Below the pieces are notes generated by a model that was given only the letters and a program-made list of their open reading frames with translations, made no database searches and was not told the DNA's origin. This document shows, in pieces, positions 1 to 5,678 of a stretch of DNA of 5,852 nt (position 1 is its first letter; every line of letters starts with the position of its first letter). Origin of the DNA: GCA-2719315 sp964448645 (lineage in GTDB: Bacteria; Bacteroidota; Bacteroidia; Flavobacteriales; Flavobacteriaceae); assembly GCA_964448645.1 (NCBI GenBank), contig CAYUZY010000110.1, forward strand, positions 1-5,852. Reading direction: 5' to 3'. The translations under genes and the position numbers were made by a program.

Positions 1-128
1 TCAAATCTTTAGATTATTTAATTAAAGCTAAAAATGTTATTTTAAGTCCTCACATTGCTGGATGGACATATGAAAGTCATAAAAAGTTGGCACAAATTAT
101 TTTAAATAAAGTTAAAAATATGATATGA
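1..128 (+). CDS. D-2-hydroxyacid dehydrogenase, C-terminal fragment (5' end outside window)
   Basis: This is the last 41 codons of a gene that enters from the left, with the reading frame starting at base 3 and a TGA stop at 126-128. The visible peptide contains SPHIAGWTYESHKKLAQII. The His of this SPHIAG segment corresponds to the catalytic His of NAD-dependent D-isomer 2-hydroxyacid dehydrogenases (the SerA/phosphoglycerate dehydrogenase superfamily), and the following helix closes the catalytic domain. There is no room for a C-terminal ACT domain, so it is a short-form enzyme rather than a long SerA. The exact substrate (3-phosphoglycerate, glyoxylate/hydroxypyruvate, lactate or other) cannot be told from the tail. 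The stop overlaps the arsC start as ATGA, which suggests co-transcription and translational coupling. The superfamily call is firm and the substrate is unknown. Confidence 0.8.
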   Translation, partial: KSLDYLIKAKNVILSPHIAGWTYESHKKLAQIILNKVKNMI

Positions 129-559
129 AAAAAATTTTAGTTTTATGTACCGGTAATTCATGCAGAAGTCAAATTGCTCATGGATGGTTAAATTATTATT
201 CTAATAGTTCAAAAATTAAAGTATATAGTGCTGGAATAGAAGCTCATGGTGTAAACTCTATGGCAATTGAAACAATGAATGAAATAGGATTAGATATTAG
301 TCATCATAAATCAAACTTAATCTCTGAATATAATAACATTAAATTTAATTTTATTATTACAGTTTGTGATAATGCCTTAGAAAACTGCCCAATATTCCCA
401 TCAAAAAATTCAAAAACAGTACATCATAACTTCACTGATCCATCAAAGACTATAGGAGATATTAAAAAAATAAAAAACGAATTTAGAAATAGTCGAGATG
501 AAATAAAAGACTTTTGTAAAAAATTTATTATAGAAAATATTTTGAAAAAAAACATTTAG
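125..559 (+). CDS. arsC: Arsenate reductase, thioredoxin-coupled type (LMW protein-tyrosine-phosphatase fold)
   Basis: This 144-residue cytosolic protein is complete. It has the phosphatase P-loop CTGNSCRS at residues 8-15 (CX5R: Cys8 nucleophile, Arg14). The redox pair is Cys81 and Cys88 in VCDNALENCP, and Asp105-Pro106 carry the general acid, all spaced as in Staphylococcus/Bacillus-type ArsC. In that family Cys8 attacks arsenate, Cys81 and Cys88 form the resolving disulfide, and thioredoxin recycles it, giving arsenite. An extra Cys13 also sits in the P-loop, as in pI258 ArsC. Length is close to the usual 130-140. Start ATG 125 is chosen because the P-loop begins at residue 8, as in the family. 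It overlaps the upstream dehydrogenase stop (ATGA), and its TAG stop overlaps the convergent aspartate kinase stop. No arsenite pump or ArsR regulator is in view, so a role in arsenate resistance is inferred from the protein alone; a plain LMW phosphatase is the less likely alternative because the Cys pair is present. Confidence 0.88.
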   Translation: MKKILVLCTGNSCRSQIAHGWLNYYSNSSKIKVYSAGIEAHGVNSMAIETMNEIGLDISHHKSNLISEYNNIKFNFIITVCDNALENCPIFPSKNSKTVHHNFTDPSKTIGDIKKIKNEFRNSRDEIKDFCKKFIIENILKKNI

Positions 560-1809
560 GCCTTAACAACCTGATATATTTTTTCTGTTCTTTGCTCTAA
601 TATTTTCTTTCCTTTAAAATTATTTAATAGTTTAATCGATTCCTTATTAAAATGTCTTATTGTATAAAGTTCAACATTATTATATACTTTAAGTTTATAT
701 TTTAGTTTAAGTACAGAATTTAATTCTTCTAATCTTCCATACTTATTATTAACACATACCGAGAAACTAATAGCAGAGTTTTGAATTAACTCAACTTTCA
801 TTTGATATTTATGAAGTAATGAAAAAATTTCACTTATATTTTCTTCAACAATAAATGAAAAATCTTTAGAAGACATTTTTAATAAAACTTGATTTGATTT
901 TAAAATATAACAAGGAACATTAGGGTTAATTGAAATTCCTTTTGAAACAGAAGTTCCGTCTTTTAAAGGATCTTCAAAAGACTTAACAAATAAAGGGATT
1001 TCTTTTCTTTGAAGAGGTTGTAAAGTTTTAGGGTGAATTACCGATGCTCCATAAAATGCTAATTCTATGGCTTCTCGATAAGATATTTTATTTAACAAAA
1101 TTAAATCCCTAAAAATTCTTGGATCTCCATTTAAAACACCAGGAACATCTTTCCATATAGTAACTGATTTAGCATTAAGAGCGTAAGCAAAAATAGCAGC
1201 AGAATAATCAGAACCTTCTCTACCTAATGTGGTTGTGTTGTTTTTAGAATCACTCCCTATAAAACCTTGAGTTACAGTTATTGAATTTTTGTCAACATGT
1301 GTATTAATCTTTTTCTCAGTTTCTATCCAATCTAAATTAGAATCTCTATAATAAGAATCTGTTTTAATGCAAATTCTTGAATCTAGCCAGGAATTTTTCA
1401 AACCATTATTTTTTAGATAATTATGAATAATAATAGTAGATAATAATTCTCCATTACTTACGATTTGATCATAAACATAACTGTAATTCATGTTCTTGTT
1501 TGAATCTATAAAGTTATTTAGTTCATAAAAGATTTTACCAAGTTTAGATTTTAGCTCTTCATCAATATCCTTAAAAAGATTTTCAATTAATTTAAAATGC
1601 ATTTTTTTTATTTCATCAATAAAAAAGCTAATTTGATCTAAATCATTAAAATATGCATTCACAACCTTCTCAAAAGCATTTGTAGTTTTACCCATGGCTG
1701 ATACAACTATTAAAGTATTTTCAACCTTTAATAACTTTATTATTTTAAACAAATTAATTACCCCATGATGATCTTTTACAGAAGCACCTCCGAACTTAAA
1801 TACCTTCAT
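556..1809 (-). CDS. lysC: Aspartate kinase, monofunctional
   Basis: This enzyme phosphorylates L-aspartate with ATP to 4-phospho-aspartate, the first step toward lysine/diaminopimelate, threonine and methionine. The amino-acid-kinase domain spans about residues 1-290. It shows KFGGAS (5-10), VSAMGKTTN (36-44), SNGELLS (118-124), TLGREGSDYSAA (194-205), KDVPGVLNGDPR (220-231) and the hinge-like FYGASVIHPKTL (252-263). The C-terminal 110 residues hold one recognisable ACT-like unit (about 306-375) and then a short remnant ending in LEQRTEKIYQVV. The length of 417 fits short Bacteroidota enzymes rather than the roughly 450-residue E. coli LysC, and there is no fused homoserine dehydrogenase. ATG at 1809 is chosen because KFGG follows directly. 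The gene lies 3 bases after the GNAT stop, so the two are probably one transcript. Its TAA overlaps the arsC stop by 4 bases with no intrinsic terminator visible. Which end product, if any, inhibits it is not readable here, and the symbol is by function only. Confidence 0.94.
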   Translation of the reverse strand: MKVFKFGGASVKDHHGVINLFKIIKLLKVENTLIVVSAMGKTTNAFEKVVNAYFNDLDQISFFIDEIKKMHFKLIENLFKDIDEELKSKLGKIFYELNNFIDSNKNMNYSYVYDQIVSNGELLSTIIIHNYLKNNGLKNSWLDSRICIKTDSYYRDSNLDWIETEKKINTHVDKNSITVTQGFIGSDSKNNTTTLGREGSDYSAAIFAYALNAKSVTIWKDVPGVLNGDPRIFRDLILLNKISYREAIELAFYGASVIHPKTLQPLQRKEIPLFVKSFEDPLKDGTSVSKGISINPNVPCYILKSNQVLLKMSSKDFSFIVEENISEIFSLLHKYQMKVELIQNSAISFSVCVNNKYGRLEELNSVLKLKYKLKVYNNVELYTIRHFNKESIKLLNNFKGKKILEQRTEKIYQVVKA

Positions 1810-1812
1810 TGT

Positions 1813-2295
1813 TTAACTCTTTTTTGCTAAAAAATTAATCATACTTTTAGAGTCCATTTTAACAATTTTCCAATCATTAAAAATTTTAGCTCCATTTTTA
1901 TTATAAAAATCAATCGCTTTTTTATTCCAATCTAAAACTTCCCATTCCACTCTTTTTACCCCAAGATTGTTAGCATAATTAACAAAAGCATATAATAACT
2001 TCGTTCCAATTCCTTTACCCTTCATAGTATTTGTCACAATTAAATCTTCTAGATGAAAAGTTGGCCCTTTCCAAGTAGAGTATCTTGGATAAAAAAGAGC
2101 TATACCTACAACTGAATTCAAATATTCAGCGACAAAACATTTAAAAATAGGAACCTTACCAAAACCATGATTCTCAATATCAGCCAAATTCAATTCTACT
2201 TTTTCAAGTTCATTTTCAAACTCAGCTAATTCCTTAATTAACTTAAGAATTTCACCACTGTCTTTTATATTTGCTAATCTTATTACTACATCCAT
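1813..2295 (-). CDS. GNAT N-acetyltransferase, diamine (spermidine/spermine) acetyltransferase-like
   Basis: This 160-residue cytosolic protein contains a single GNAT domain. It carries the acetyl-CoA pyrophosphate-binding loop MKGKGIGTKL (91-100), preceded by the strand HLEDLIV (81-87), and C-terminal AIDFYNKNGA (127-136). The whole layout follows eukaryotic-type SSAT: an N-terminal IRLANIKDSGEILKLIKELA, then HGFG (43-46), FKCFVAE (51-57), then LED and FYxxxGA. Glu83 and Tyr131 align with the SSAT residues I recall as catalytic (Glu92 and Tyr140). By family, the substrate is a small amine such as a polyamine, thialysine or related lysine-like compound; that is inference, since bacterial members are little studied. 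It is the first gene of a probable two-gene unit with aspartate kinase, 3 bases away. The ATG at 2295 gives the expected distance to the first strand, and no Shine-Dalgarno is present. A candidate promoter sits just upstream. Confidence 0.83.
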   Translation of the reverse strand: MDVVIRLANIKDSGEILKLIKELAEFENELEKVELNLADIENHGFGKVPIFKCFVAEYLNSVVGIALFYPRYSTWKGPTFHLEDLIVTNTMKGKGIGTKLLYAFVNYANNLGVKRVEWEVLDWNKKAIDFYNKNGAKIFNDWKIVKMDSKSMINFLAKKS

Positions 2296-2310
2296 AATTT
2301 TAAATGACTT

Positions 2311-2342
2311 CTAAATTAATGTTTGATTTCATTTTAGAACAA
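2311..2342 (-). promoter_or_regulatory. Candidate Bacteroidota-type promoter for GNAT-aspartate kinase
   Basis: In the 89-base gap upstream of the GNAT gene, the minus strand reads TTG (2342-2340), then 21 bases, then TAATTTAG (2318-2311). This approximates the Bacteroidota pattern TTG-N19-23-TAnnTTTG, with one mismatch in the -7 box. The expected start of transcription, about 5 bases further on, would leave a leader of roughly 10 bases before ATG 2295. The sequence is so AT-rich that a chance match is possible. The gap also argues that this pair may be transcribed separately from pdxJ and the hydrolase. Confidence 0.33.
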
Positions 2343-2384
2343 TAGTGATTGATTTTTCACATATTTATTAAAAGATGTTAAATT

Positions 2385-3152
2385 CTATATCCAACTTGTA
2401 ATCTCTTTAATAAAATCTTTTGGGTTTTCTACATGAAGCCAATGTGAAGCATTCCTTATTAAGGATATTTTAGAATTTGGAAAAAAATTTCTTACAATAA
2501 TATCATCATTTTCATTATAGTATTCAGATTTTTCTCCAAATAAAAAAAGTGAACTACCTTTATATTGAATATTTATATCTGAAAAATCGGAGACCTCAAC
2601 AACCTTGTCTTTTAAAACATCAATGTTTAATCTTAAGGAAAGCTTTTCCTTTGATCTCCAATACAAGTTTTTTAATAAAAACTGTCTAATAGAATTTTCT
2701 TTTACGAATTTTGACAACTGTAGATCAACTGAATTTCTAGTCCTTAATTCATCAAAATCTAAAAGGGCAAGCCCTTTTAAAATATCAACATCAGACTTTT
2801 TATATTTTTTTGGTACAATATCTACAATAATTAATTTTTTTATTATTTCAGGGAAATAAAATGAAAATTTCATTGCAGTTTTACCTCCCATTGAATGTCC
2901 TAAAACTATAGGATTATTTATATTATAATATTCAATATAATAATATAAATCCTCAGCTAAAACTTGATAATTAAATTCCTCATCCCAAAAACTTCTACCA
3001 TGATTTCTTTGGTCTATAAGATGAACTTTATAACCAATATTAGAAAATTTTATAGCAAAACTTTTCCAATTATCTCCCATACCTAAAAAACCATGAAGAA
3101 CAATTAAATCTTTACTTCCTTGACCAATAATATTGCTAGAAATTAATTTCAT
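2385..3152 (-). CDS. Alpha/beta-fold hydrolase, YbfF-like esterase
   Basis: This 255-residue soluble hydrolase has no signal peptide. The fold markers run in order: VLHGFLGMGDNW (18-29, oxyanion-hole region), DQRNHGRS (47-54), the nucleophile elbow GHSMGGK (85-91, Ser87), VDIVP (110-114), a helical lid around 118-180, LFGEKSEYY (204-212) and ASHWLHVENP (235-244, His237). HGFLG, DQRNHG and GHSMGGK together, with VDIxP, match the YbfF/ABHD11 group of short acyl-ester hydrolases (acyl-CoA and similar thioesters or esters have been reported as substrates). The usual acid site after strand 7 is Ser209 rather than Asp/Glu, and Asp111 after strand 6 could serve instead; as I recall, this arrangement was also described for E. 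coli YbfF. The natural substrate is unknown. The ATG overlaps the pdxJ stop as TAATG, so translation is probably coupled to pdxJ. No direct chemical link to vitamin B6 is evident. Confidence 0.87.
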   Translation of the reverse strand: MKLISSNIIGQGSKDLIVLHGFLGMGDNWKSFAIKFSNIGYKVHLIDQRNHGRSFWDEEFNYQVLAEDLYYYIEYYNINNPIVLGHSMGGKTAMKFSFYFPEIIKKLIIVDIVPKKYKKSDVDILKGLALLDFDELRTRNSVDLQLSKFVKENSIRQFLLKNLYWRSKEKLSLRLNIDVLKDKVVEVSDFSDINIQYKGSSLFLFGEKSEYYNENDDIIVRNFFPNSKISLIRNASHWLHVENPKDFIKEITSWI

Positions 3153-3865
3153 TATTTAATCTTGCCTATATACATTGGGATAACATTCTCAAGACCCAAA
3201 TATAAACTTTCACAAATTAGCGCATGACCAATAGACACCTCCAAAAGATTAGTAATTTTTTTTGAAAAAAATTCAATATTCTCAAGACTCAAATCGTGAC
3301 CAGCATTAACACCTAAACCTAAATCATTAGCTTTTCTTGATGCTTCTATATAAGGTTTTATTGCTAAATCCCTATCAATTTCATATTTTGATGCATATAG
3401 CTCTGTATATAGCTCTATTCTATCGGCACCAACAGAATGAGCTCCTTTAACCATATTAATTTCAGGGTTAATAAAAATAGAAGTTCTAATTCCTTGATTT
3501 TTTAATTTTTTAACTGTTGATTTTAAAAAATCATGGTTTTTAATTGTATTCCAACCTTGATTAGAGGTAATACTATCAATTTTGTCTGGAACTAAAGTAA
3601 CCTGATCAGGCTTAACCTCAAGCACTAAATCCATAAATTTTGGAATGGGATTTCCTTCAATATTATATTCTGATTTAACAATGTTTTTTAACAAAAGGGC
3701 ATCTGAATATTTTATATGTCTCTCGTCAGGTCTTGGATGAATTGTTATTCCCTCTGCACCAAAATCTTGAATATCTTTGGTTACTTTTAATAAATCTGGA
3801 AAATTTGATCCTCTCGAATTTCTTAAAGTAGCAATTTTGTTAACATTAACACTAAGTAAGGTCAT
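3152..3865 (-). CDS. pdxJ: Pyridoxine 5'-phosphate synthase
   Basis: PdxJ closes the pyridine ring of vitamin B6 in the DXP-dependent pathway, condensing 1-deoxy-D-xylulose 5-phosphate with 3-amino-2-oxopropyl phosphate (the PdxA product). This 237-residue TIM-barrel protein keeps Asn7, Arg18, His43 and Arg45 in IHPRPDERHI, His50, Glu70 (IEGNP), Thr100, His190 (NAGHD) and the phosphate-site SIGHA (211-215). These match E. coli active-site positions as I recall them. Residues 9-10 are Asn-Lys where E. coli has Asp-His, which appears normal for Bacteroidota. I place the start at ATG 3865. A longer reading would need a TTG codon at 3868 directly in front of it, and MTxLSVN is the usual family start. 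It is divergent from nadK and coupled to the hydrolase downstream through TAATG. An exact TAnnTTTG promoter element lies 15 bases upstream. Confidence 0.95.
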   Translation of the reverse strand: MTLLSVNVNKIATLRNSRGSNFPDLLKVTKDIQDFGAEGITIHPRPDERHIKYSDALLLKNIVKSEYNIEGNPIPKFMDLVLEVKPDQVTLVPDKIDSITSNQGWNTIKNHDFLKSTVKKLKNQGIRTSIFINPEINMVKGAHSVGADRIELYTELYASKYEIDRDLAIKPYIEASRKANDLGLGVNAGHDLSLENIEFFSKKITNLLEVSIGHALICESLYLGLENVIPMYIGKIK

Positions 3866-3879
3866 CAATTATTTTTTTT

Positions 3880-3887
3880 CAAAGATA
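3880..3887 (-). promoter_or_regulatory. Candidate -7 promoter element for pdxJ
   Basis: On the minus strand this is TATCTTTG, an exact match to the Bacteroidota -7 consensus TAnnTTTG. It ends 14 bases before the pdxJ ATG, so the leader would be short, as is common in this phylum. No clear TTG lies 19-23 bases upstream, where the sequence is only T-rich, so the -33 element is weak or absent. The call rests on the -7 box and its position. Confidence 0.45.
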
Positions 3888-3968
3888 AAATTAAGCTCTA
3901 AATCATAAATGAAAAAATAATTATTTATTTCCTAAACATATATGTAAATTAAAAAAAATAAACTAATC

Positions 3969-3991
3969 CTGTAAGTTTCGTAAATTTACAG
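3969..3991. repeat. 23-base near-perfect inverted repeat upstream of nadK (possible operator)
   Basis: The sequence is CTGTAAGTTT, then CGT, then AAATTTACAG. The two 10-base arms pair at every position except one G-T. The repeat ends 15 bases before the nadK ATG and lies in the pdxJ/nadK divergent region. Symmetry and position fit a binding site for a dimeric regulator or a hairpin in the nadK leader. No run of T follows, so it does not look like a terminator. The function is unknown. Confidence 0.5.
3981..3988 (+). promoter_or_regulatory. Weak candidate -7 element for nadK
   Basis: TAAATTTA matches TAnnTTTG at all but the last base and lies 18 bases before the nadK ATG, a usual distance for Bacteroidota promoters. 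It falls inside the right arm of the inverted repeat at 3969-3991, so a protein bound there would block it. No TTG is found at the -33 distance. In such AT-rich DNA the match may be chance. Confidence 0.27.
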
Positions 3992-4006
3992 AAATCTTAA
4001 ATTAAG

Positions 4007-4888
4007 ATGAAGATTGCTATTTTCAGTGCCTACTCAAACTTTGAAACAATAAATACAATCAAAGAAATTATAAAATTTTCTGAAAAACTAAATCACGAAA
4101 TCATTATAATTAAATCTTTAAAAAAAAAGCTAGAAAACAATACAACAAATTACAAGTATTTTGAAAAAAATGAAATACTTAATTCTAAAATAGATTTTTT
4201 ATTCTCTGTTGGGGGTGATGGAACTTTATTACGATCAATAACAATAGTTAAAAATACTGAAATTCCTATTTTAGGAATAAATACTGGGCATCTTGGATTC
4301 TTAACAAGTCTTCAAAAAGAATACCTAATAAAAGGTTTAAAATTATTTTTCAAAAAAAAATACAGTTTGGTTAACAGAACTTTATTAAATGTTAGGACTA
4401 AAAATAAAATTGATTTTATTAATGAATTTAATTTTGCTTTAAATGAAGTGAGTATTAACAGAAAAGATACTACCTCTATGTTAAGTATACAAACTTCAAT
4501 TAACGATCAATCTCTAACAACATATTGGGCAGATGGTTTAATTATTTCTACACCAACTGGTTCAACAGGTTACTCTCTAAGTAGTGGGGGGCCAATTTTA
4601 AGCCCAAATACAAAAACTTGGGTTTTAAATCCAATTGCTCCTCATAATATAAACGTTAGACCACTAATTATTTCTGATTCTTCAAAAATTAAAATTTCAG
4701 TAAAAGGAAAAGGTGAAAATTTTTTACTATCACTTGATTCAAGAATTTTTACAGTTAAAAATGGAAATGATATTTTTCTTAAAAAAGCAGATTTTAATGT
4801 TAAGACTGTTGAGCTTGATGGTGACTTTTTTTTCAAAAAATTAAGAGAAAAACTTTTTTGGGGAAAAGATCAAAGAAACACACAATAA
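4007..4888 (+). CDS. nadK: NAD kinase
   Basis: This cytosolic enzyme phosphorylates NAD+ to NADP+ using ATP (polyphosphate in some relatives) and is the cell's source of NADP. The 293-residue protein has the usual two-domain layout. The N-terminal Rossmann-like domain carries GGDGT (69-73, catalytic Asp71) and GINTGHLGFLT (90-100). The beta-sandwich domain carries LNEVSINR (145-152; Asn146-Glu147 at the NAD site), WADGLIISTPTGSTGYSLS (174-192) and LNPIAPHNINVRPLI (207-221). TGSTGYS in place of the more common TGSTAYS is, from memory, frequent in Bacteroidota. The start at ATG 4007 puts the first strand MKIAIFSAYS at the terminus, as in relatives. Length is typical. It is the first gene of a plus-strand series with DUF6089 and uppS, and is divergent from pdxJ. 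It ends in a lysine-rich tail (LREKLFWGKDQRNTQ). Confidence 0.96.
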   Translation: MKIAIFSAYSNFETINTIKEIIKFSEKLNHEIIIIKSLKKKLENNTTNYKYFEKNEILNSKIDFLFSVGGDGTLLRSITIVKNTEIPILGINTGHLGFLTSLQKEYLIKGLKLFFKKKYSLVNRTLLNVRTKNKIDFINEFNFALNEVSINRKDTTSMLSIQTSINDQSLTTYWADGLIISTPTGSTGYSLSSGGPILSPNTKTWVLNPIAPHNINVRPLIISDSSKIKISVKGKGENFLLSLDSRIFTVKNGNDIFLKKADFNVKTVELDGDFFFKKLREKLFWGKDQRNTQ

Positions 4889-4940
4889 AATTAGTATTTA
4901 AAGGTTCTAATTATACACATATTATTGTGATATAGAATTA

Positions 4941-5678
4941 ATGAATTTTTATTATAAAATCATCTTTTGTTTAATTTTATTAAGCTCAAATTTAAGTGCC
5001 CAATACCATGAAATTGGTGCTTTTTTGGGGGGCAGTAATTATATTGGAGATATTGGCTCTACTAGATATATTTATCCAAATAATTCAGCATTTGGTTTAT
5101 TATATAAATGGAACTTGACGACAAGATATTCATTAAGAGCTGGGATAAACTTATCCAAAATTAAAGGTTCAGATTATGATACCGGAGATTTAAATAGATT
5201 TAAAAGAGGATACAAGTTTGACAATACAATAAATGAAGGTTTACTAGGGATTGAATTTAATTTTATAGATTTTAATCTTCATAACGGCAAACCAGTTTAT
5301 ACTCCATATACTTTTTTTGGATTAAGTTATTTTAGATTTAATCGTATAGGTTTCACTCCTCCAATAAAATCTCCAGTAAATTATAGGGATTCTCTAAATG
5401 ATTCCCAAACTTTTTATGATTCAAATATAGCAATACCTATTATCTTAGGTATAAAAATGAATCCAAACCCTCTTTGGGTAATTGGATTAGAAATTGGAGC
5501 AAGGTATACCCTTACTGATGCCATTGACGGGAGTACTCTTTCCTACGATTCAGCCATAGATCCAAAAGATCCTTTTAATCCAGAATTTGGAAATATTAGA
5601 AATAATGATTGGTATGTCTTTACAGGTTTAACTATTTCATTTACCTTTGGCGATTTACCATGCTATTGTAAAGAATAA
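4941..5678 (+). CDS. DUF6089 family protein, probable outer-membrane beta-barrel
   Basis: This exported protein of 245 residues has a signal peptide at 1-20 (hydrophobic FCLILLSSNLSA, likely cut before Gln21), so the mature form is about 225 residues. The mature part begins YHEIGAFLGGSNYIGDIG and continues as alternating polar/hydrophobic strands: FGLLYKWNL (51-59), YSLRAGINLSKIKG (63-76), LLGIEFNFIDFNLH (101-114), YTPYTFFGLSYFRFN (120-134), IAIPIILGIKMN (163-174), LWVIGLEIGARYTLTD (178-193) and WYVFTGLTISFTFG (224-237). This resembles an 8-strand OmpA/PorT-like barrel. GGSNYIGD, RYTLTDAIDG and NDWYVFTG are the features by which I recognise DUF6089. The C-terminus CYCKE has two close cysteines. 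The function is not established. It starts 52 bases after nadK, and its TAA is directly followed by the uppS ATG. In relatives bamA follows, as I recall, which suggests a role in envelope biogenesis; that is inference. Confidence 0.85.
   Translation: MNFYYKIIFCLILLSSNLSAQYHEIGAFLGGSNYIGDIGSTRYIYPNNSAFGLLYKWNLTTRYSLRAGINLSKIKGSDYDTGDLNRFKRGYKFDNTINEGLLGIEFNFIDFNLHNGKPVYTPYTFFGLSYFRFNRIGFTPPIKSPVNYRDSLNDSQTFYDSNIAIPIILGIKMNPNPLWVIGLEIGARYTLTDAIDGSTLSYDSAIDPKDPFNPEFGNIRNNDWYVFTGLTISFTFGDLPCYCKE

Noticed and set aside
555..566. AGGCCT-centred palindrome at the arsC/aspartate kinase junction as a bidirectional terminator
   Set aside because: The stem is only 6 bases, it overlaps both stop codons, and no T-tract follows in either direction.
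2605..2859. 84-codon open frame on the plus strand
   Set aside because: It lies wholly inside the hydrolase gene on the other strand, shows no recognisable domain, and reads as a low-complexity Phe/Ser-rich shadow.
3866..3868. TTG as the pdxJ start codon
   Set aside because: An ATG follows immediately, and family members begin at that Met. The extra codon adds nothing conserved.
4642..4836. 64-codon open frame on the minus strand
   Set aside because: It is antisense to the conserved C-terminal half of nadK, and its Ser/Phe/Lys-rich sequence mirrors that gene.
4823..4842. T and A homopolymers near the nadK 3' end as a possible frameshift
   Set aside because: The reading continues in frame to a stop at a normal family length.
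4889..4940. Inverted repeats in the nadK-DUF6089 gap (AATTAG/CTAATT and CACA/TGTG)
   Set aside because: The arms are 4-6 bases long, AT-rich and widely spaced, with no T-run after them. There is no good case for a terminator or operator.
5023..5034. T6-G6 run in the DUF6089 gene as a possible frameshift or slippage site
   Set aside because: The frame is intact across it and encodes the conserved AFLGGSN, so no programmed shift or sequencing error is needed.
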